From NCBI GenBank assembly GCA_001421175.1, contig LJKL01000013.1, positions 1-64,000 on the forward strand: a DNA stretch of 64,000 nt, written 5' to 3'. A model generated the notes under the pieces. That model was given only the letters and a program-made list of their open reading frames with translations. It did not search any database and was not told the DNA's origin. Source of the DNA: Methanomassiliicoccales archaeon RumEn M2. Its GTDB lineage: Archaea; Thermoplasmatota; Thermoplasmata; Methanomassiliicoccales; Methanomethylophilaceae. A program made the position numbers and the translations under genes. Numbering within the stretch: position 1 is the first letter of the stretch; every line of letters starts with the position of its first letter. Positions 24,947 to 33,577 of the stretch are shown piece after piece.

Positions 24947-25585
24947 ATGTTCTGCGGCATCGACGAGGCGGGCAGGGGTTCGGTCATGGGGCCGTTGGTT
25001 GTCGGTGCGGTCTTCTGTGAGGACGACAAAGACCTGGTGGCCCTGGGAGTGAAGGACTCCAAGAGGCTGACCCCCAAGGCAAGGGAGAGGATATTCTCGG
25101 AGATGGCCGGGGTGGCGGATTACACGATAGTCACGGTCTCGGCCGGCGAGATCGATGCCAGACGTGCCAGGGAGTCATTGAATGAGATAGAGATGAGCAT
25201 GTTCGCGGAAGCCGCCGGTCACAGGAAGGTCAACCGGATATACGCTGACTGCCCGGACGTGAACGAATCCGGTTTCTCCAACAGGCTGTCTGTTCTCACA
25301 GGCAATGTGAAGGTCATAGGTAGGCACGGGGCCGACGATACGTTTCCCGTGGTCTCTGCTGCTTCCATCGTCGCCAAGGTGACGAGGGACCGCATGGTGG
25401 AGGAGATCTCCCAGGAATTCGGGGTGAGTATAGGGAGCGGCTATCCCAGCGATGCCGAGACCATGGAGTTCATAGAAAAATGGATTAAAAGGTACGGTGT
25501 ATCGCCGAAGCACACGAGGAACTCGTGGGAACCCGTGAAGCGCATGCTCTCCGTTTCTGCGAATACAAGGATAACCGATTGGTGA
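24947..25585 (+). CDS. rnhB: ribonuclease HII
   Basis: The 212-residue protein has the RNase HII motif GIDEAGRGSVMGP with the first catalytic Asp and Glu, DSKRL, YADCPDV, and ASIVAKVTRD. It cuts the RNA strand of RNA/DNA hybrids and removes ribonucleotides from DNA. The length is normal. Its promoter lies in the second copy of the direct repeat. An SCP2-like gene follows 5 bp later. Confidence 0.95.
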   Translation: MFCGIDEAGRGSVMGPLVVGAVFCEDDKDLVALGVKDSKRLTPKARERIFSEMAGVADYTIVTVSAGEIDARRARESLNEIEMSMFAEAAGHRKVNRIYADCPDVNESGFSNRLSVLTGNVKVIGRHGADDTFPVVSAASIVAKVTRDRMVEEISQEFGVSIGSGYPSDAETMEFIEKWIKRYGVSPKHTRNSWEPVKRMLSVSANTRITDW

Positions 25586-25590
25586 ATAAC

Positions 25591-25923
25591 ATGAATATGA
25601 AATCCAGGATCCAGGAGATGGTGGACAGGTTCCACAAGAGGATGGCGGAGGACCCGGAGGCCAAAGAAGAGGTCATGTCCCTTAAGAAAACGGTGAACAT
25701 AGATCTGGGAACCGAGTCATACAGCATGAGGCTCGAGGACGCGGAGATCAAGGAATTCAAGGAAGGGCTCCTGGACGGAGCGGATATACTCCTTAAGTCC
25801 ACACCGGAGAACATGGCCGCCCTGATAGACGGGAGCCTTAGGCCGACGAAGGCCTACATAACGAAAAAGATAATCATCAAGGGCAATATTCAGGATGTTC
25901 TGAAACTGAAGCATCTGTTCTGA
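25591..25923 (+). CDS. SCP2-like sterol/lipid-carrier fold protein
   Basis: The 110-residue protein has features of the SCP2 domain: a strand with VNIDLGTESYSMRLEDA, the GADILLKSTPENMAALIDG segment, and the C-terminal KIIIKGNIQDVLKLKHLF. Such domains hold hydrophobic ligands in a tunnel, and the ligand is unknown in archaea. The ATG at 25591 is preceded by GGTGA, which includes the rnhB stop. A longer frame upstream overlaps rnhB and is rejected. Confidence 0.72.
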   Translation: MNMKSRIQEMVDRFHKRMAEDPEAKEEVMSLKKTVNIDLGTESYSMRLEDAEIKEFKEGLLDGADILLKSTPENMAALIDGSLRPTKAYITKKIIIKGNIQDVLKLKHLF

Positions 25924-25972
25924 GCAAATCTGCAAAGTATTTTTATACAAGCTCCCGAGTAGAGGTCAGTAT

Positions 25973-26050
25973 AGCGAGGTAGGGTAGCCAGGATATCCCG
26001 TCGGGCTCATAACCCGGAGACCAATCGTTCAAATCGATTCCTCGCTACCA
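25973..26050 (+). tRNA. initiator tRNA-Met (CAT)
   Basis: The acceptor AGCGAGG pairs with CCTCGCT, giving the A1-U72 pair typical of archaeal initiators. The anticodon stem holds three consecutive G-C pairs (GGG/CCC) beside loop CTCATAA, which is the initiator signature. The T arm contains GTTCAAATC and the 3' CCA is encoded at 26048-26050. A TATA-like TTTTTATAC lies about 25 bp upstream. Confidence 0.95.
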
Positions 26051-26092
26051 TTCCTTTTCAATCTGATGTCCCAGTCCGATCCATTGTGAAGG

Positions 26093-26854
26093 TCATTCCT
26101 TCGGGCAGGGTTTCAGATTCTTCTCCAGAATATCGTAATCTTCGAGGAATATCCCTTTAGGGCACTCCATGTCCTTCAGACAGCCCACCCAATAGATCAC
26201 AATCCCGGGGCCGAAGATCTCTGTGTAGGGTATGAGCTGCTTCCTCGAGTTGAATCTGAATTCCACATTATCTCCGAAGGAGGCCTTGCTCTCCACCCAG
26301 TATACCTTGTGGCCATTGAACATCATGGGCTCGTCCAAAAGGGCGTCCGGGGTCTTCTGGTACTCTCCGCGGATATCGTTCTCTGTACGGTATGTTATGC
26401 CCTGGCCGTCAAGCCATTTGTGCAGAAGGTCCTCGCCCCAGATTCCTCTGAGCCTCTGGTCCTCGTTAGCATCCGGGGAGTAGACGTAATCGTTGGCGAC
26501 CACTTCCTTTATCTCCTCGGCAGTCCGCTTGTTCAGAGAATCAGGATTTCGGACGTACGACCAGAATTCCTTCTTCGAGGCTCCGTCCTCTTGGAATATG
26601 AACATTGATGTTAGTATGGGAGGGAATTTCCATTTCTCGGAGATTTCCATTAAGCTGTGCCCGTTTTTCCAATCCTTAAGCATCTGCCGGGTGTGGTTCT
26701 TGACGACATGGAATCTTTTCTTCACGTCCCTGCTGGTCTTCTGGACATAAAGTGTTTTGACCAAGCGGGAGTCATATCCCTCATCCATCATCTTCCTGAC
26801 GTCTTCTGGTCTGTTAAGACGGTTGTATATTGTTCTGTACTCGTCGTATTCCAT
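26093..26854 (-). CDS. archaeal CDIN1/C15orf41-like protein (TPD domain, PD-(D/E)xK nuclease fold)
   Basis: The 253-residue protein has an N-terminal helical region with an HTH-like part and a C-terminal TPD domain. The motif KTPDALL (TPD at 168-170) and VESKASFGD (ESK at 188-190), followed by FGPGIVIYWVG, match the human protein CDIN1 (C15orf41), which partners codanin-1. The D and ExK residues of the restriction-endonuclease fold are present, so catalysis is possible. I chose the ATG at 26854, which overlaps the stop of the upstream reductase gene (TAATG), so the two are translationally coupled. Confidence 0.88.
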   Translation of the reverse strand: MEYDEYRTIYNRLNRPEDVRKMMDEGYDSRLVKTLYVQKTSRDVKKRFHVVKNHTRQMLKDWKNGHSLMEISEKWKFPPILTSMFIFQEDGASKKEFWSYVRNPDSLNKRTAEEIKEVVANDYVYSPDANEDQRLRGIWGEDLLHKWLDGQGITYRTENDIRGEYQKTPDALLDEPMMFNGHKVYWVESKASFGDNVEFRFNSRKQLIPYTEIFGPGIVIYWVGCLKDMECPKGIFLEDYDILEKNLKPCPKE

Positions 26855-28208
26855 TAAATGACCTTTGTTATTTTGTCGCGGAGATCCTCGGCCGCGGACA
26901 GAACAACGTCCTTGACCATGGATGTAGGGGGACAATATGCGTTCTCGGCATATGAGAGGAGACTCTCCACGGTCTCCCCTCTGGCTATCATACCGGTGAT
27001 CCAGTTGATACGTCCGTTGCATTCTCGCCCGCCAGGATCTGGGCACCTATTATCTTGTGGGATGACGCATCAGCGGATATCTTCACAGTCAGTGCTTTCC
27101 CTCCAGGGTGATACCTGGCCCTCGTAGATCCGCTGGCCTTGCCCTCTATGCTTTTTATGCCGTACCATTCGGCTAGGCTGTGCGATAGGCCTGTGCCTCC
27201 TATCTCCATGCCCCCGATCCTGCTGATCCAGGGGCTGCACACGGGACCCAGGGTCTCATTGCCGCCTGCGGCGTTCGTACCTGCCACCGCTCCCTGCCTT
27301 ACGGCTGAAGAACCGAGTTGGCTCATAGTGGGGCCGTTGCCGGGGGCGGACTGGCACTGTATCAGGTCCCCTGCGACGAAGATATCCTTCTGCAGGCGCC
27401 CTTTTACATAGGGCTGCATCGAAGGCGATACTGCCACAGCGCCCAGCTGACCTATGTCCAGGCCCAGCATCCTGGGTATCTCCAGGTTGGCACGTACGCC
27501 CGTGGCGAATACCACCATGTCGCATTCGTAGTTCTCTCCGGCTGCCGTCACACCTTCGACCTTATCCGTTCCGTTAACGCCCTGCACGGGCGCGTTGAGC
27601 ACGAATTTGATGCCCCTGCTCTCAAGGTGCTCCTGGATAGGTACCGCCATATCCGGGTCCGCTATGCGGGGTATGATCTGGCCCATCATCTCTATGACCG
27701 TGACCTTCAGGCCCATGTTGCGCATGGCGACCGCCATCTCGAGACCTATTACCCCGGCGCCGCAGATGACGGCGCTCTCAGAATCCTTCATGGCCTTCTC
27801 TATGGCCATACCGTCCATGATCGTCCTGACCACGAAAACGTTCTTGAGGTCCTTGCCGGGAACCGGAGGCACGAACACCGTGCCGCCGGTCGCGATGACA
27901 AGGGAATCGTAAATGTGCTCTTTGCCGCCGGCGACGACCTTCTTGGCAGCCCCGTCGACGCTCTCCGCCCTCGTCCCTATCAGGACGTCAATGTCCCTCT
28001 CCTTCTTGTAGAAGGCGGGATCATGCATTATGATGTCCTTCCATTCGGAAACACCCTCCAGGACCCAAGGTATCGCGCAGGGGGAGTAGGCTATGTGCTC
28101 ATCTTCGGTTATCACGGTTATCCTTGCGTCCTTGTCCTTCTTCCTAGCCGCGGAAGCGGCAGTAAGCCCGGCCGCTCCAGATCCGATGATGACGATTCTT
28201 CTAGCCAT
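26854..28208 (-). CDS. CoA-disulfide reductase / NADH oxidase family flavoprotein (apparent frameshift)
   Basis: The protein has FAD-binding GSGAAGLTAASAAR at the N terminus, the redox cysteine C44 in YSPCAIPWVL, an NAD-binding GAGVIGLEMAV, and ATGVRANLE with a later FAD contact (IFVAGDLIQ). Near 27017 the frame breaks. One missing base in a TT pair restores a C terminus that includes INWITGMIARGETVESLLS and ends at 26854. The repaired length is 451 residues, normal for the family. It may reduce CoA disulfide, polysulfide or oxygen. Substrate cannot be set from sequence. Confidence 0.88.
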
Positions 28209-28313
28209 TACACTCTGAATCGGTTGATGGTCGGTACACTATTAAACGATTTTCAGAATCCGTCTCGCGTGCGGGGAGATAAAAGATATAACGGGAACAG
28301 TTATCGGACATCC

Positions 28314-29309
28314 ATGGAGAAGAGGAGATCCGCATCTCAGCCCGAGGCGGTCTGGAAGGAGAAGGACCTCGTGTCGGGACGAGAGGAGGACGCAATGGTG
28401 GCCATATTCCGGACCAGCGGATGTTCTTGGGCCAAGAAGGGCGGCTGCACGATGTGCGGCTATAGCTCGGCGTCCTTATCGGAGGTCACCTCGGAAGACC
28501 TGATGAGCCAGATCGATGCGGTGATGGAGAGATACGAAGGTGAGAAGTTCGTGAAGCTCTATACATCAGGCAGCTTTCTTGATGACGGGGAGATACCTCC
28601 GGAGGTCAGGGAGAGGATATTCAGGGAGTTCTCCGGCTGCTCCCGCATACTCTTCGAGAGCCGTCCTGAGTACGTTAGTCGCGATACTCTTTCCAAGGTA
28701 CCGAAGACCGTGACTCTGGCACTTGGTCTGGAGTCATCGGATCCCGAGGTCCTCTCCAAATCTGTGAGGAAAGGGTTCACTCCCGACGATTCCCGAAGGG
28801 CCGGGGAGTGCGCCAAGGAGATGGGCCTGAGCGTCAGGACCTATCTGCTCCTGAAGCCCCCCTTCATGACCGAATCGGAATCCATGGAGGACACGCTGAG
28901 GTCAATAGCCTTCGCCGATTCGTTCTCGGATGAGATATCCATCAACCCCGTGAACGTTCAGCGCGGAACGTACCTGGAGCATCTGTGGCGCAGAGGCGGT
29001 TACAGGCCGCCCTGGATCTGGTCCCTGAGGAAGGTCATCACGGAGGCAGCCCCACTCACGAAGGCGAGGATAATGTCTTCCCCGTCAGGAGGAGGGACGC
29101 AGAGAGGAGTCCACAACTGCGGGGTCTGCGACAGAAAGATTTTAGATGCGATTCACAAATTCTCCATAACGCAAGACCTCGGCTGCATGGACGCTCACTG
29201 CGAATGCGAAGAGCAATGGAAAAGGTATCTGGAGTCGGAGAAGATGTTGGGGACGGCAGCCGACATCGAACGCGGCATCAGAGACGAACTTATGTTGGTA
29301 GGTAGGTAA
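28314..29309 (+). CDS. archaeosine biosynthesis radical SAM protein RaSEA
   Basis: The 331-residue protein has a radical SAM cluster motif with cysteines 37, 45 and 48 (SGCSWAKKGGCTMCGY), the long C-x7-C-x2-C spacing of the RaSEA/TIGR01210 family. NPVNVQRGTYLEHLW and a C-terminal Cys-rich region (CGVCDRK, then CMDAHCECE) follow. RaSEA works with ArcS to turn the preQ0-lysine adduct in tRNA into archaeosine. The ATG at 28314 is the natural start, as the frame upstream lies within the divergent reductase gene. A small conserved gene follows 2 bp later. Confidence 0.9.
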   Translation: MEKRRSASQPEAVWKEKDLVSGREEDAMVAIFRTSGCSWAKKGGCTMCGYSSASLSEVTSEDLMSQIDAVMERYEGEKFVKLYTSGSFLDDGEIPPEVRERIFREFSGCSRILFESRPEYVSRDTLSKVPKTVTLALGLESSDPEVLSKSVRKGFTPDDSRRAGECAKEMGLSVRTYLLLKPPFMTESESMEDTLRSIAFADSFSDEISINPVNVQRGTYLEHLWRRGGYRPPWIWSLRKVITEAAPLTKARIMSSPSGGGTQRGVHNCGVCDRKILDAIHKFSITQDLGCMDAHCECEEQWKRYLESEKMLGTAADIERGIRDELMLVGR

Positions 29310-29311
29310 TC

Positions 29312-29635
29312 ATGGTCGAGTACGATATAAAGAAAGGATGGCACAGCAAGATCGAAGGGGACAAGCTCAGAGAGATGATGGAAAGGATCTTCGGCAACGC
29401 AAGGACCGAGGGCAACATGGTCGTCTCCGAATACGGGATATTGTCTCGCATAGAGGCGGAGATTCTTTCCAAGACCTCGATGCACGTGGCCACGGAATCC
29501 GCCAAGGACGGCCTTACGGACGAGGCGATCCTGGATGCGAAGAGGAAGCTCAACGTATTCGTGGAAGAGGCCACCGGTTTCGATGTCAAGGCCCGCAAGA
29601 AGAGGGCTCAGGACAAGGCCAAGAAAGGCTACTGA
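29312..29635 (+). CDS. small conserved archaeal protein, possibly DUF5611
   Basis: The 107-residue protein begins MVEYDIKKGWHSKIEGDKL and contains ARTEGNMVVSEYGILSRIEAEI and a lysine-rich end (ARKKRAQDKAKKGY). The size and the alternating strands and helices suggest a compact soluble domain with a basic, possibly RNA-binding tail. I believe it belongs to the Thermoplasmata-typical DUF5611 family, but I cannot verify this. It starts 2 bp after the archaeosine gene stop, which hints at a link to tRNA modification or the following ribosomal operon. Confidence 0.6.
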   Translation: MVEYDIKKGWHSKIEGDKLREMMERIFGNARTEGNMVVSEYGILSRIEAEILSKTSMHVATESAKDGLTDEAILDAKRKLNVFVEEATGFDVKARKKRAQDKAKKGY

Positions 29636-29685
29636 TCCTCCGGGTCCCTTTTACTAATGTATATAGGGAAATAGGGAACCGTTAA

Positions 29686-29880
29686 ATACAGGTTGTTCAT
29701 ACGACGGGACAGATTACGCGCGCGGCGTTTGACCAGACGCATCGGGCAATGCGATTGCAACCCATGCTCTCTCCTGCACAAACAGTTCTGGGAGGGATAC
29801 GGCGTCACGGTCGGAGGTTAGGGCGCGAGAATCGGATGAAAACGCGAGATTAGCGAAGATACTCTCGCAGGATGTGAAAA
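29686..29880 (+). promoter_or_regulatory. promoter and about 165-nt leader of the ribosomal operon
   Basis: A TATA-like GTTAAATACAGG at about 29681-29692 suggests a start near 29715, giving an unusually long archaeal leader. A hairpin GCGAGA (29844-29849) with TCTCGC (29863-29868) abuts the AGGATG ribosome site of L3. A smaller GCAAT/ATTGC hairpin lies upstream. No open frame fits. The arrangement suggests a regulatory leader, for instance for feedback by a ribosomal protein. Confidence 0.5.
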
Positions 29881-30876
29881 ATGTCACAGAGGAGACGTCC
29901 GAAAAGGGGTTCCCAGGGTTTCGGTCCAAGGAAAAGAGCACAGTCGCAGACCCCCAGACTGGATTCTTGGGCAGAGGGCAGCGGAGCCCCTAAAATCCAG
30001 GGATTTGCCGGCTACAAGGCTGGTATGACTCATGCATTCACTATAGACAAGCGTGCCAAAAGCACGACCTCAGGAATGGAGCTTCAGGTGCCGGTAACGG
30101 TGCTGGAGGTTCCTCCTATGAGGATAGCCGCAGTAAGGTTCTACACGTCCGGATTGGACGGACTGAAGACCGCCGGCGAGGTTTGGGCCCAGGATCTGGA
30201 CCCTCTCCTCTCCAAGCGTCTGTCCGTTCCTAAGGCGCACACTGAGGCCTCCTTCTCCAAGTACGACGGGATAGATGTCGAGGACGTTCGCGTTCTGGCA
30301 TATACCCAGCCTAAGATGGTCAAAGGGGTTCCCAAGAAGGTCCCCGACCTCATGGAGCTCAGGATCGGCGGCGGCACAATCGACGAGAGGACAGCCTACG
30401 CCAAGGGCATACTCGGGAAAGAGGTCGGCATCTCCGACTTCGCCGAGGAGGGCGGTTTCGTAGATGTTGTGGCAGTTACCAAAGGAAAAGGATTCCAGGG
30501 CGCCACGAAGCGTTTCGGTGTCAGACTGCTCTCTCACAAGAACAGCAAGCACCGCCGCGGAGCAGCCAACTTGGGACCCAAGAGGCCCGGTTACGTGAGG
30601 GGCACGGTTCCCATGGCCGGACAGCTCGGATACCACCAGAGGACCGAGTTCAACAAGCAGCTTATGAAGATCGGCGCGGAAGGCGCGGAGATAACCCCGA
30701 AGGGCGGTTTCCTGAACTACGGCGTTGTGTCCAACCAGTATGTTCTGGTGCACGGCTCCGTCCCCGGACCCACAAAGAGGCTCATAAGGCTCAGGGACCC
30801 CGTGAGGCTCCCGAAGAAAGTGATCAAAGAGGTCAGCGTCACGTATGTCTCGACCGAGTCGAAGCAGGGAGCGTGA
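29881..30876 (+). CDS. rpl3: 50S ribosomal protein L3 (uL3)
   Basis: The 331-residue protein has archaeal L3 features: SQRRRPKRGSQGFGPRKRA at the start, FAGYKAGMTH, KGKGFQGATKRFGV, and a C-terminal VPGPTKRLIRLRDPVR. It binds 23S rRNA near the peptidyl transferase centre. It opens the S10/spc-type operon and is followed by L4 after 6 bp. The length is normal for archaea. Confidence 0.97.
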   Translation: MSQRRRPKRGSQGFGPRKRAQSQTPRLDSWAEGSGAPKIQGFAGYKAGMTHAFTIDKRAKSTTSGMELQVPVTVLEVPPMRIAAVRFYTSGLDGLKTAGEVWAQDLDPLLSKRLSVPKAHTEASFSKYDGIDVEDVRVLAYTQPKMVKGVPKKVPDLMELRIGGGTIDERTAYAKGILGKEVGISDFAEEGGFVDVVAVTKGKGFQGATKRFGVRLLSHKNSKHRRGAANLGPKRPGYVRGTVPMAGQLGYHQRTEFNKQLMKIGAEGAEITPKGGFLNYGVVSNQYVLVHGSVPGPTKRLIRLRDPVRLPKKVIKEVSVTYVSTESKQGA

Positions 30877-30882
30877 TTCTAA

Positions 30883-31653
30883 ATGAATAAGACTAATGTT
30901 TATTCCGTCAACGGAGAAGTCTCCGGAAATGTGGATGTGCCGGAGGCGTTCAACACGCCCTACAGGCCTGACATAATAAAGAAGGCCGTTCTGGCCGCCG
31001 CGGCCAACGGGAGACAGCCTTACGGTCCCTCCCCCAGGTCCGGTATGAGGCACTCCGTAAGCACATGGGGCAAGGGACGCGGAGTGTCCCGTGTCCAGCG
31101 TGTGAAAGCAGGCAGCAAGGCCACGGAGTCCCCCAACAACGTTTCCGGCCGCAGAGCTCACCCTCCGCGCCCGGAGAGGAAATGGGCCCAGAAGGTCAAC
31201 ACCAAGGAACTGTCCCTTGCACGCAAGTCCGCCCTCGCCGCAACCGGCAGCAAGGACTGCGTTAAGCAGCGCGGGCACCAGTTCGAGGATGCGCTGACAT
31301 TCCCCCTCGTGGTGGATGACGCCTTCCAGGACATACAGGCAACTTCCGAGGTCTATGAGGTTCTCAACCGCCTCGGCATAGGATACGACGTGGACCGTGC
31401 TAAGGACGGTACGAAGATCCGTGCAGGCAAGGGGAAGATGAGGAACAGAAGATACCGCACGCCGGTCTCCATACTCATAGTCGTCGACAGCAGGGATGCG
31501 CCGGTCGCCAAGGGCGCCAACAACCTTCCCGGAGTGGAGGTCGAGGCGGTAAGCAACCTGAACACGTCCACGCTGGCTCCCGGAGGGGACGCCGGCAGGC
31601 TCACTGTGTTCACCAGATCCGCCTTCGAGAAGATAGGGGGGTGGACCCAGTGA
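30883..31653 (+). CDS. rpl4: 50S ribosomal protein L4 (uL4)
   Basis: The 256-residue protein includes the archaeal L4 pattern GRQPYGPSPRSGMRHSVSTW near residue 45, the basic extended loop HPPRPERKWAQKVN, and LGIGYDVDRAKDG. It lines the peptide exit tunnel. The end overlaps the GTG start of L23 by 4 bp. Confidence 0.96.
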   Translation: MNKTNVYSVNGEVSGNVDVPEAFNTPYRPDIIKKAVLAAAANGRQPYGPSPRSGMRHSVSTWGKGRGVSRVQRVKAGSKATESPNNVSGRRAHPPRPERKWAQKVNTKELSLARKSALAATGSKDCVKQRGHQFEDALTFPLVVDDAFQDIQATSEVYEVLNRLGIGYDVDRAKDGTKIRAGKGKMRNRRYRTPVSILIVVDSRDAPVAKGANNLPGVEVEAVSNLNTSTLAPGGDAGRLTVFTRSAFEKIGGWTQ

Positions 31654-31931
31654 GGAGGAGCGATGTTCTCATAAAGCCCTTCGTTACGGAGAAGTCCATG
31701 AACCACACGTCGGGAACACCGACGCAGAACTTCACGGACGGGAACAGGATCGAGTTCATAGTCCACAGGGACGCCGACAAAGCCCTCATCAAAGAGGTCT
31801 TCGAGGAGAGCTTCGAGGTCAAGGTCGAGAAGATATGGACCAGGATCCAGAAGGACGGTAAGCATGCGATAATAAAACTCGCCGACGGCTACTCTGCGGA
31901 GGATGTCGGAATGAGAGTCGGAGTATTCTGA
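31650..31931 (+). CDS. rpl23: 50S ribosomal protein L23 (uL23)
   Basis: This 93-residue protein has DVLIKPFVTEKSM at the start, FIVHRDADKALIKEVFEE, and KVEKIWTRIQKDGKHA. It sits at the tunnel exit and docks SRP and translocon factors. The start is a GTG at 31650 in a GTGA overlap with the L4 stop. An in-frame GTG upstream lies within L4 and is less likely. Confidence 0.95.
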   Translation: MRRSDVLIKPFVTEKSMNHTSGTPTQNFTDGNRIEFIVHRDADKALIKEVFEESFEVKVEKIWTRIQKDGKHAIIKLADGYSAEDVGMRVGVF

Positions 31932-31942
31932 GGTGTGTGAAA

Positions 31943-32641
31943 ATGGGAAAAAGACTAAGAACCCAGAGAAGAGGCCGCGGAACCCCCAGGTACCGCTCCC
32001 CCAGCCACAGGCATGTGGATGATGTCAGGCTCCCTGCCTTCGCGGAGGGTGCGGGGACCATCACGGACCTCATACACGCGCCCGGAAGGACCAGCCCTCT
32101 GGCGGTCGTTGATTTCGGCGGCGACGTCGACTATCAGCTGGCTGCAGAAGGCATGAGCGTGGGACAGACGATAGACGTCGGTTCCGGCAAGGTCTCGATC
32201 GGCAACATCATGAAACTTTCCGAGATACCTGAAGGTACCGCGGTGCACAACATCGAGAAATCCCCCGGCGACGGCGGGAAGTTCGTCAAGGTCGCCGGCG
32301 TATCGGCCCAGGTGATCAGCAGAGGCAACATAGTCGTCCTCCAGATGCCCTCGGGCGAACTGAAGGATTTCAATCCCGATTGCCGCGCCGCGATAGGCGT
32401 GGTAGCGGGAGGCGGAAGGACCGACAAGCCCCTGGCCAAAGCGGGTAAGAAGTACCACGCTCTCAGATCGTCCTCCAAGGACAACTTCCACGTCAGCGGA
32501 GTGGCGATGAACCCCGTCGATCACCCGCACGGAGGAGGCAGCCACCCCCACGTGGGAGGCCCAAGCACAGTCAGCAGGAACGCCTGGCCCGGACAGAAGG
32601 TAGGACGTCTGTCCCCCCAGAAGAAGAAAAAGAAGAGGTGA
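31943..32641 (+). CDS. rpl2: 50S ribosomal protein L2 (uL2)
   Basis: The 232-residue protein carries the invariant NPVDHPHGGG segment that contacts the peptidyl transferase centre, GKKYHALRSSSKDN, and the archaeal start MGKRLRTQRRGRGTP. I chose the ATG at 31943 with AGGTG seven bases before. An in-frame GTG two codons earlier is unlikely. The C terminus is a typical basic KKKKKR tail. Confidence 0.97.
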   Translation: MGKRLRTQRRGRGTPRYRSPSHRHVDDVRLPAFAEGAGTITDLIHAPGRTSPLAVVDFGGDVDYQLAAEGMSVGQTIDVGSGKVSIGNIMKLSEIPEGTAVHNIEKSPGDGGKFVKVAGVSAQVISRGNIVVLQMPSGELKDFNPDCRAAIGVVAGGGRTDKPLAKAGKKYHALRSSSKDNFHVSGVAMNPVDHPHGGGSHPHVGGPSTVSRNAWPGQKVGRLSPQKKKKKR

Positions 32642-32646
32642 GTTGA

Positions 32647-33117
32647 ATGGCAAAAGCAAAGATAATACCAGGCTCGGCAAAGGCTTCCAGGAGAAAGTCC
32701 AGGAAGAAGGCCAGCGCGATCCAGGCGAGAAGGAAGAAGGAGTTCCTCTACCGCGGATACACGATGGAGGAGCTTCTTGAGATGCCCTTCGACGAAGTTC
32801 TGATGCTCATGCCGTCCAGGTCTAGAAGGACATACCTGCGCGGACTTAACCACGAGCAGCAGATGCTCTTCGACAATCTGATGACGGCAGAGGAGGGACA
32901 GATAGTGAGGACCCACCGCAAGGACCTCCCAATAGTCCCCCAGTTCGTCGGGAAGATCGTGAGCGTATACAACGGAAAGGAATTCAAGGAAGTAGAGGTG
33001 AAGCCTGAGATGATCGGCCACTTCGTAGGAGAATTCGTATTGACAAGGAAAGTCCCGCAGCACTCCGGCCCCGGTGTCGGTGCTACGAGGTCGTCCAAGT
33101 TCATGCCGCTGAAATGA
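32647..33117 (+). CDS. rps19: 30S ribosomal protein S19 (uS19)
   Basis: The 156-residue protein has a basic N-terminal extension (RRKSRKKASAIQARRKKEF), YRGYTMEELLEM, TYLRGLN, and the conserved RTHRKDLPIVPQFVGK and GHFVGEFVLTRK blocks. It lies in the head of the small subunit near the A site. Archaeal S19 proteins of this size are normal. Confidence 0.96.
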   Translation: MAKAKIIPGSAKASRRKSRKKASAIQARRKKEFLYRGYTMEELLEMPFDEVLMLMPSRSRRTYLRGLNHEQQMLFDNLMTAEEGQIVRTHRKDLPIVPQFVGKIVSVYNGKEFKEVEVKPEMIGHFVGEFVLTRKVPQHSGPGVGATRSSKFMPLK

Positions 33118-33128
33118 GGTGATGAGAT

Positions 33129-33575
33129 ATGGCAGGATACACAATGGAATCTGACCCCGACACGTCCGCGAAAGCGATCGGAAGGGACATACCTATATCT
33201 CCCAAGTTCTCCCGCGAGGTCTGCGGGATGATCCGCGGCATGAAAGTGGAGGCAGCGATGAAAGCTCTTGAGGATGTAATAGGCCTCAAGAGGGCTGTGC
33301 CCCTGAAGAGGTACAACAAGCGCGTCTCCCACAAGAAGGGAATCGGACCCGGCAGATACCCGGTGAAGGCCGCCGAGGCCATACTGAGGGTGATTCAGAG
33401 CGCCGTCTCCAATGCGGAGTACAAAGGGCTTGACGCGGACAACATGTTCGTGGCGACCATATCCGCATCCAGGGGACAGACCATACACGGGCGCATGCCC
33501 AGAGCGCACGGGAGAGCCACCCAGTGGGACCAGGAGACGGTCAACCTCGAGGTAATACTAGAGGAGGCAGAGTGA
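33129..33575 (+). CDS. rpl22: 50S ribosomal protein L22 (uL22)
   Basis: The 148-residue protein has SPKFSREVCGMIRGMKVE, VPLKRYNKRVSHKKG, AILRVIQSAVSNAEYKGLD, and a C-terminal beta hairpin with GRMPRAHGRA that reaches into the exit tunnel. The stop overlaps the upstream ribosome region of S3, with ATG 2 bp later. Confidence 0.96.
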   Translation: MAGYTMESDPDTSAKAIGRDIPISPKFSREVCGMIRGMKVEAAMKALEDVIGLKRAVPLKRYNKRVSHKKGIGPGRYPVKAAEAILRVIQSAVSNAEYKGLDADNMFVATISASRGQTIHGRMPRAHGRATQWDQETVNLEVILEEAE

Positions 33576-33577
33576 AT

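Noticed and set aside
27318-28313. Long upstream part of the frame that contains the archaeosine radical SAM gene
   Set aside because: It is antisense to the disulfide reductase gene. The radical SAM protein starts naturally at 28314.
30070-31278. 402-codon open frame opposite L3 and L4
   Set aside because: Antisense shadow of two certain ribosomal genes, with no protein motif.
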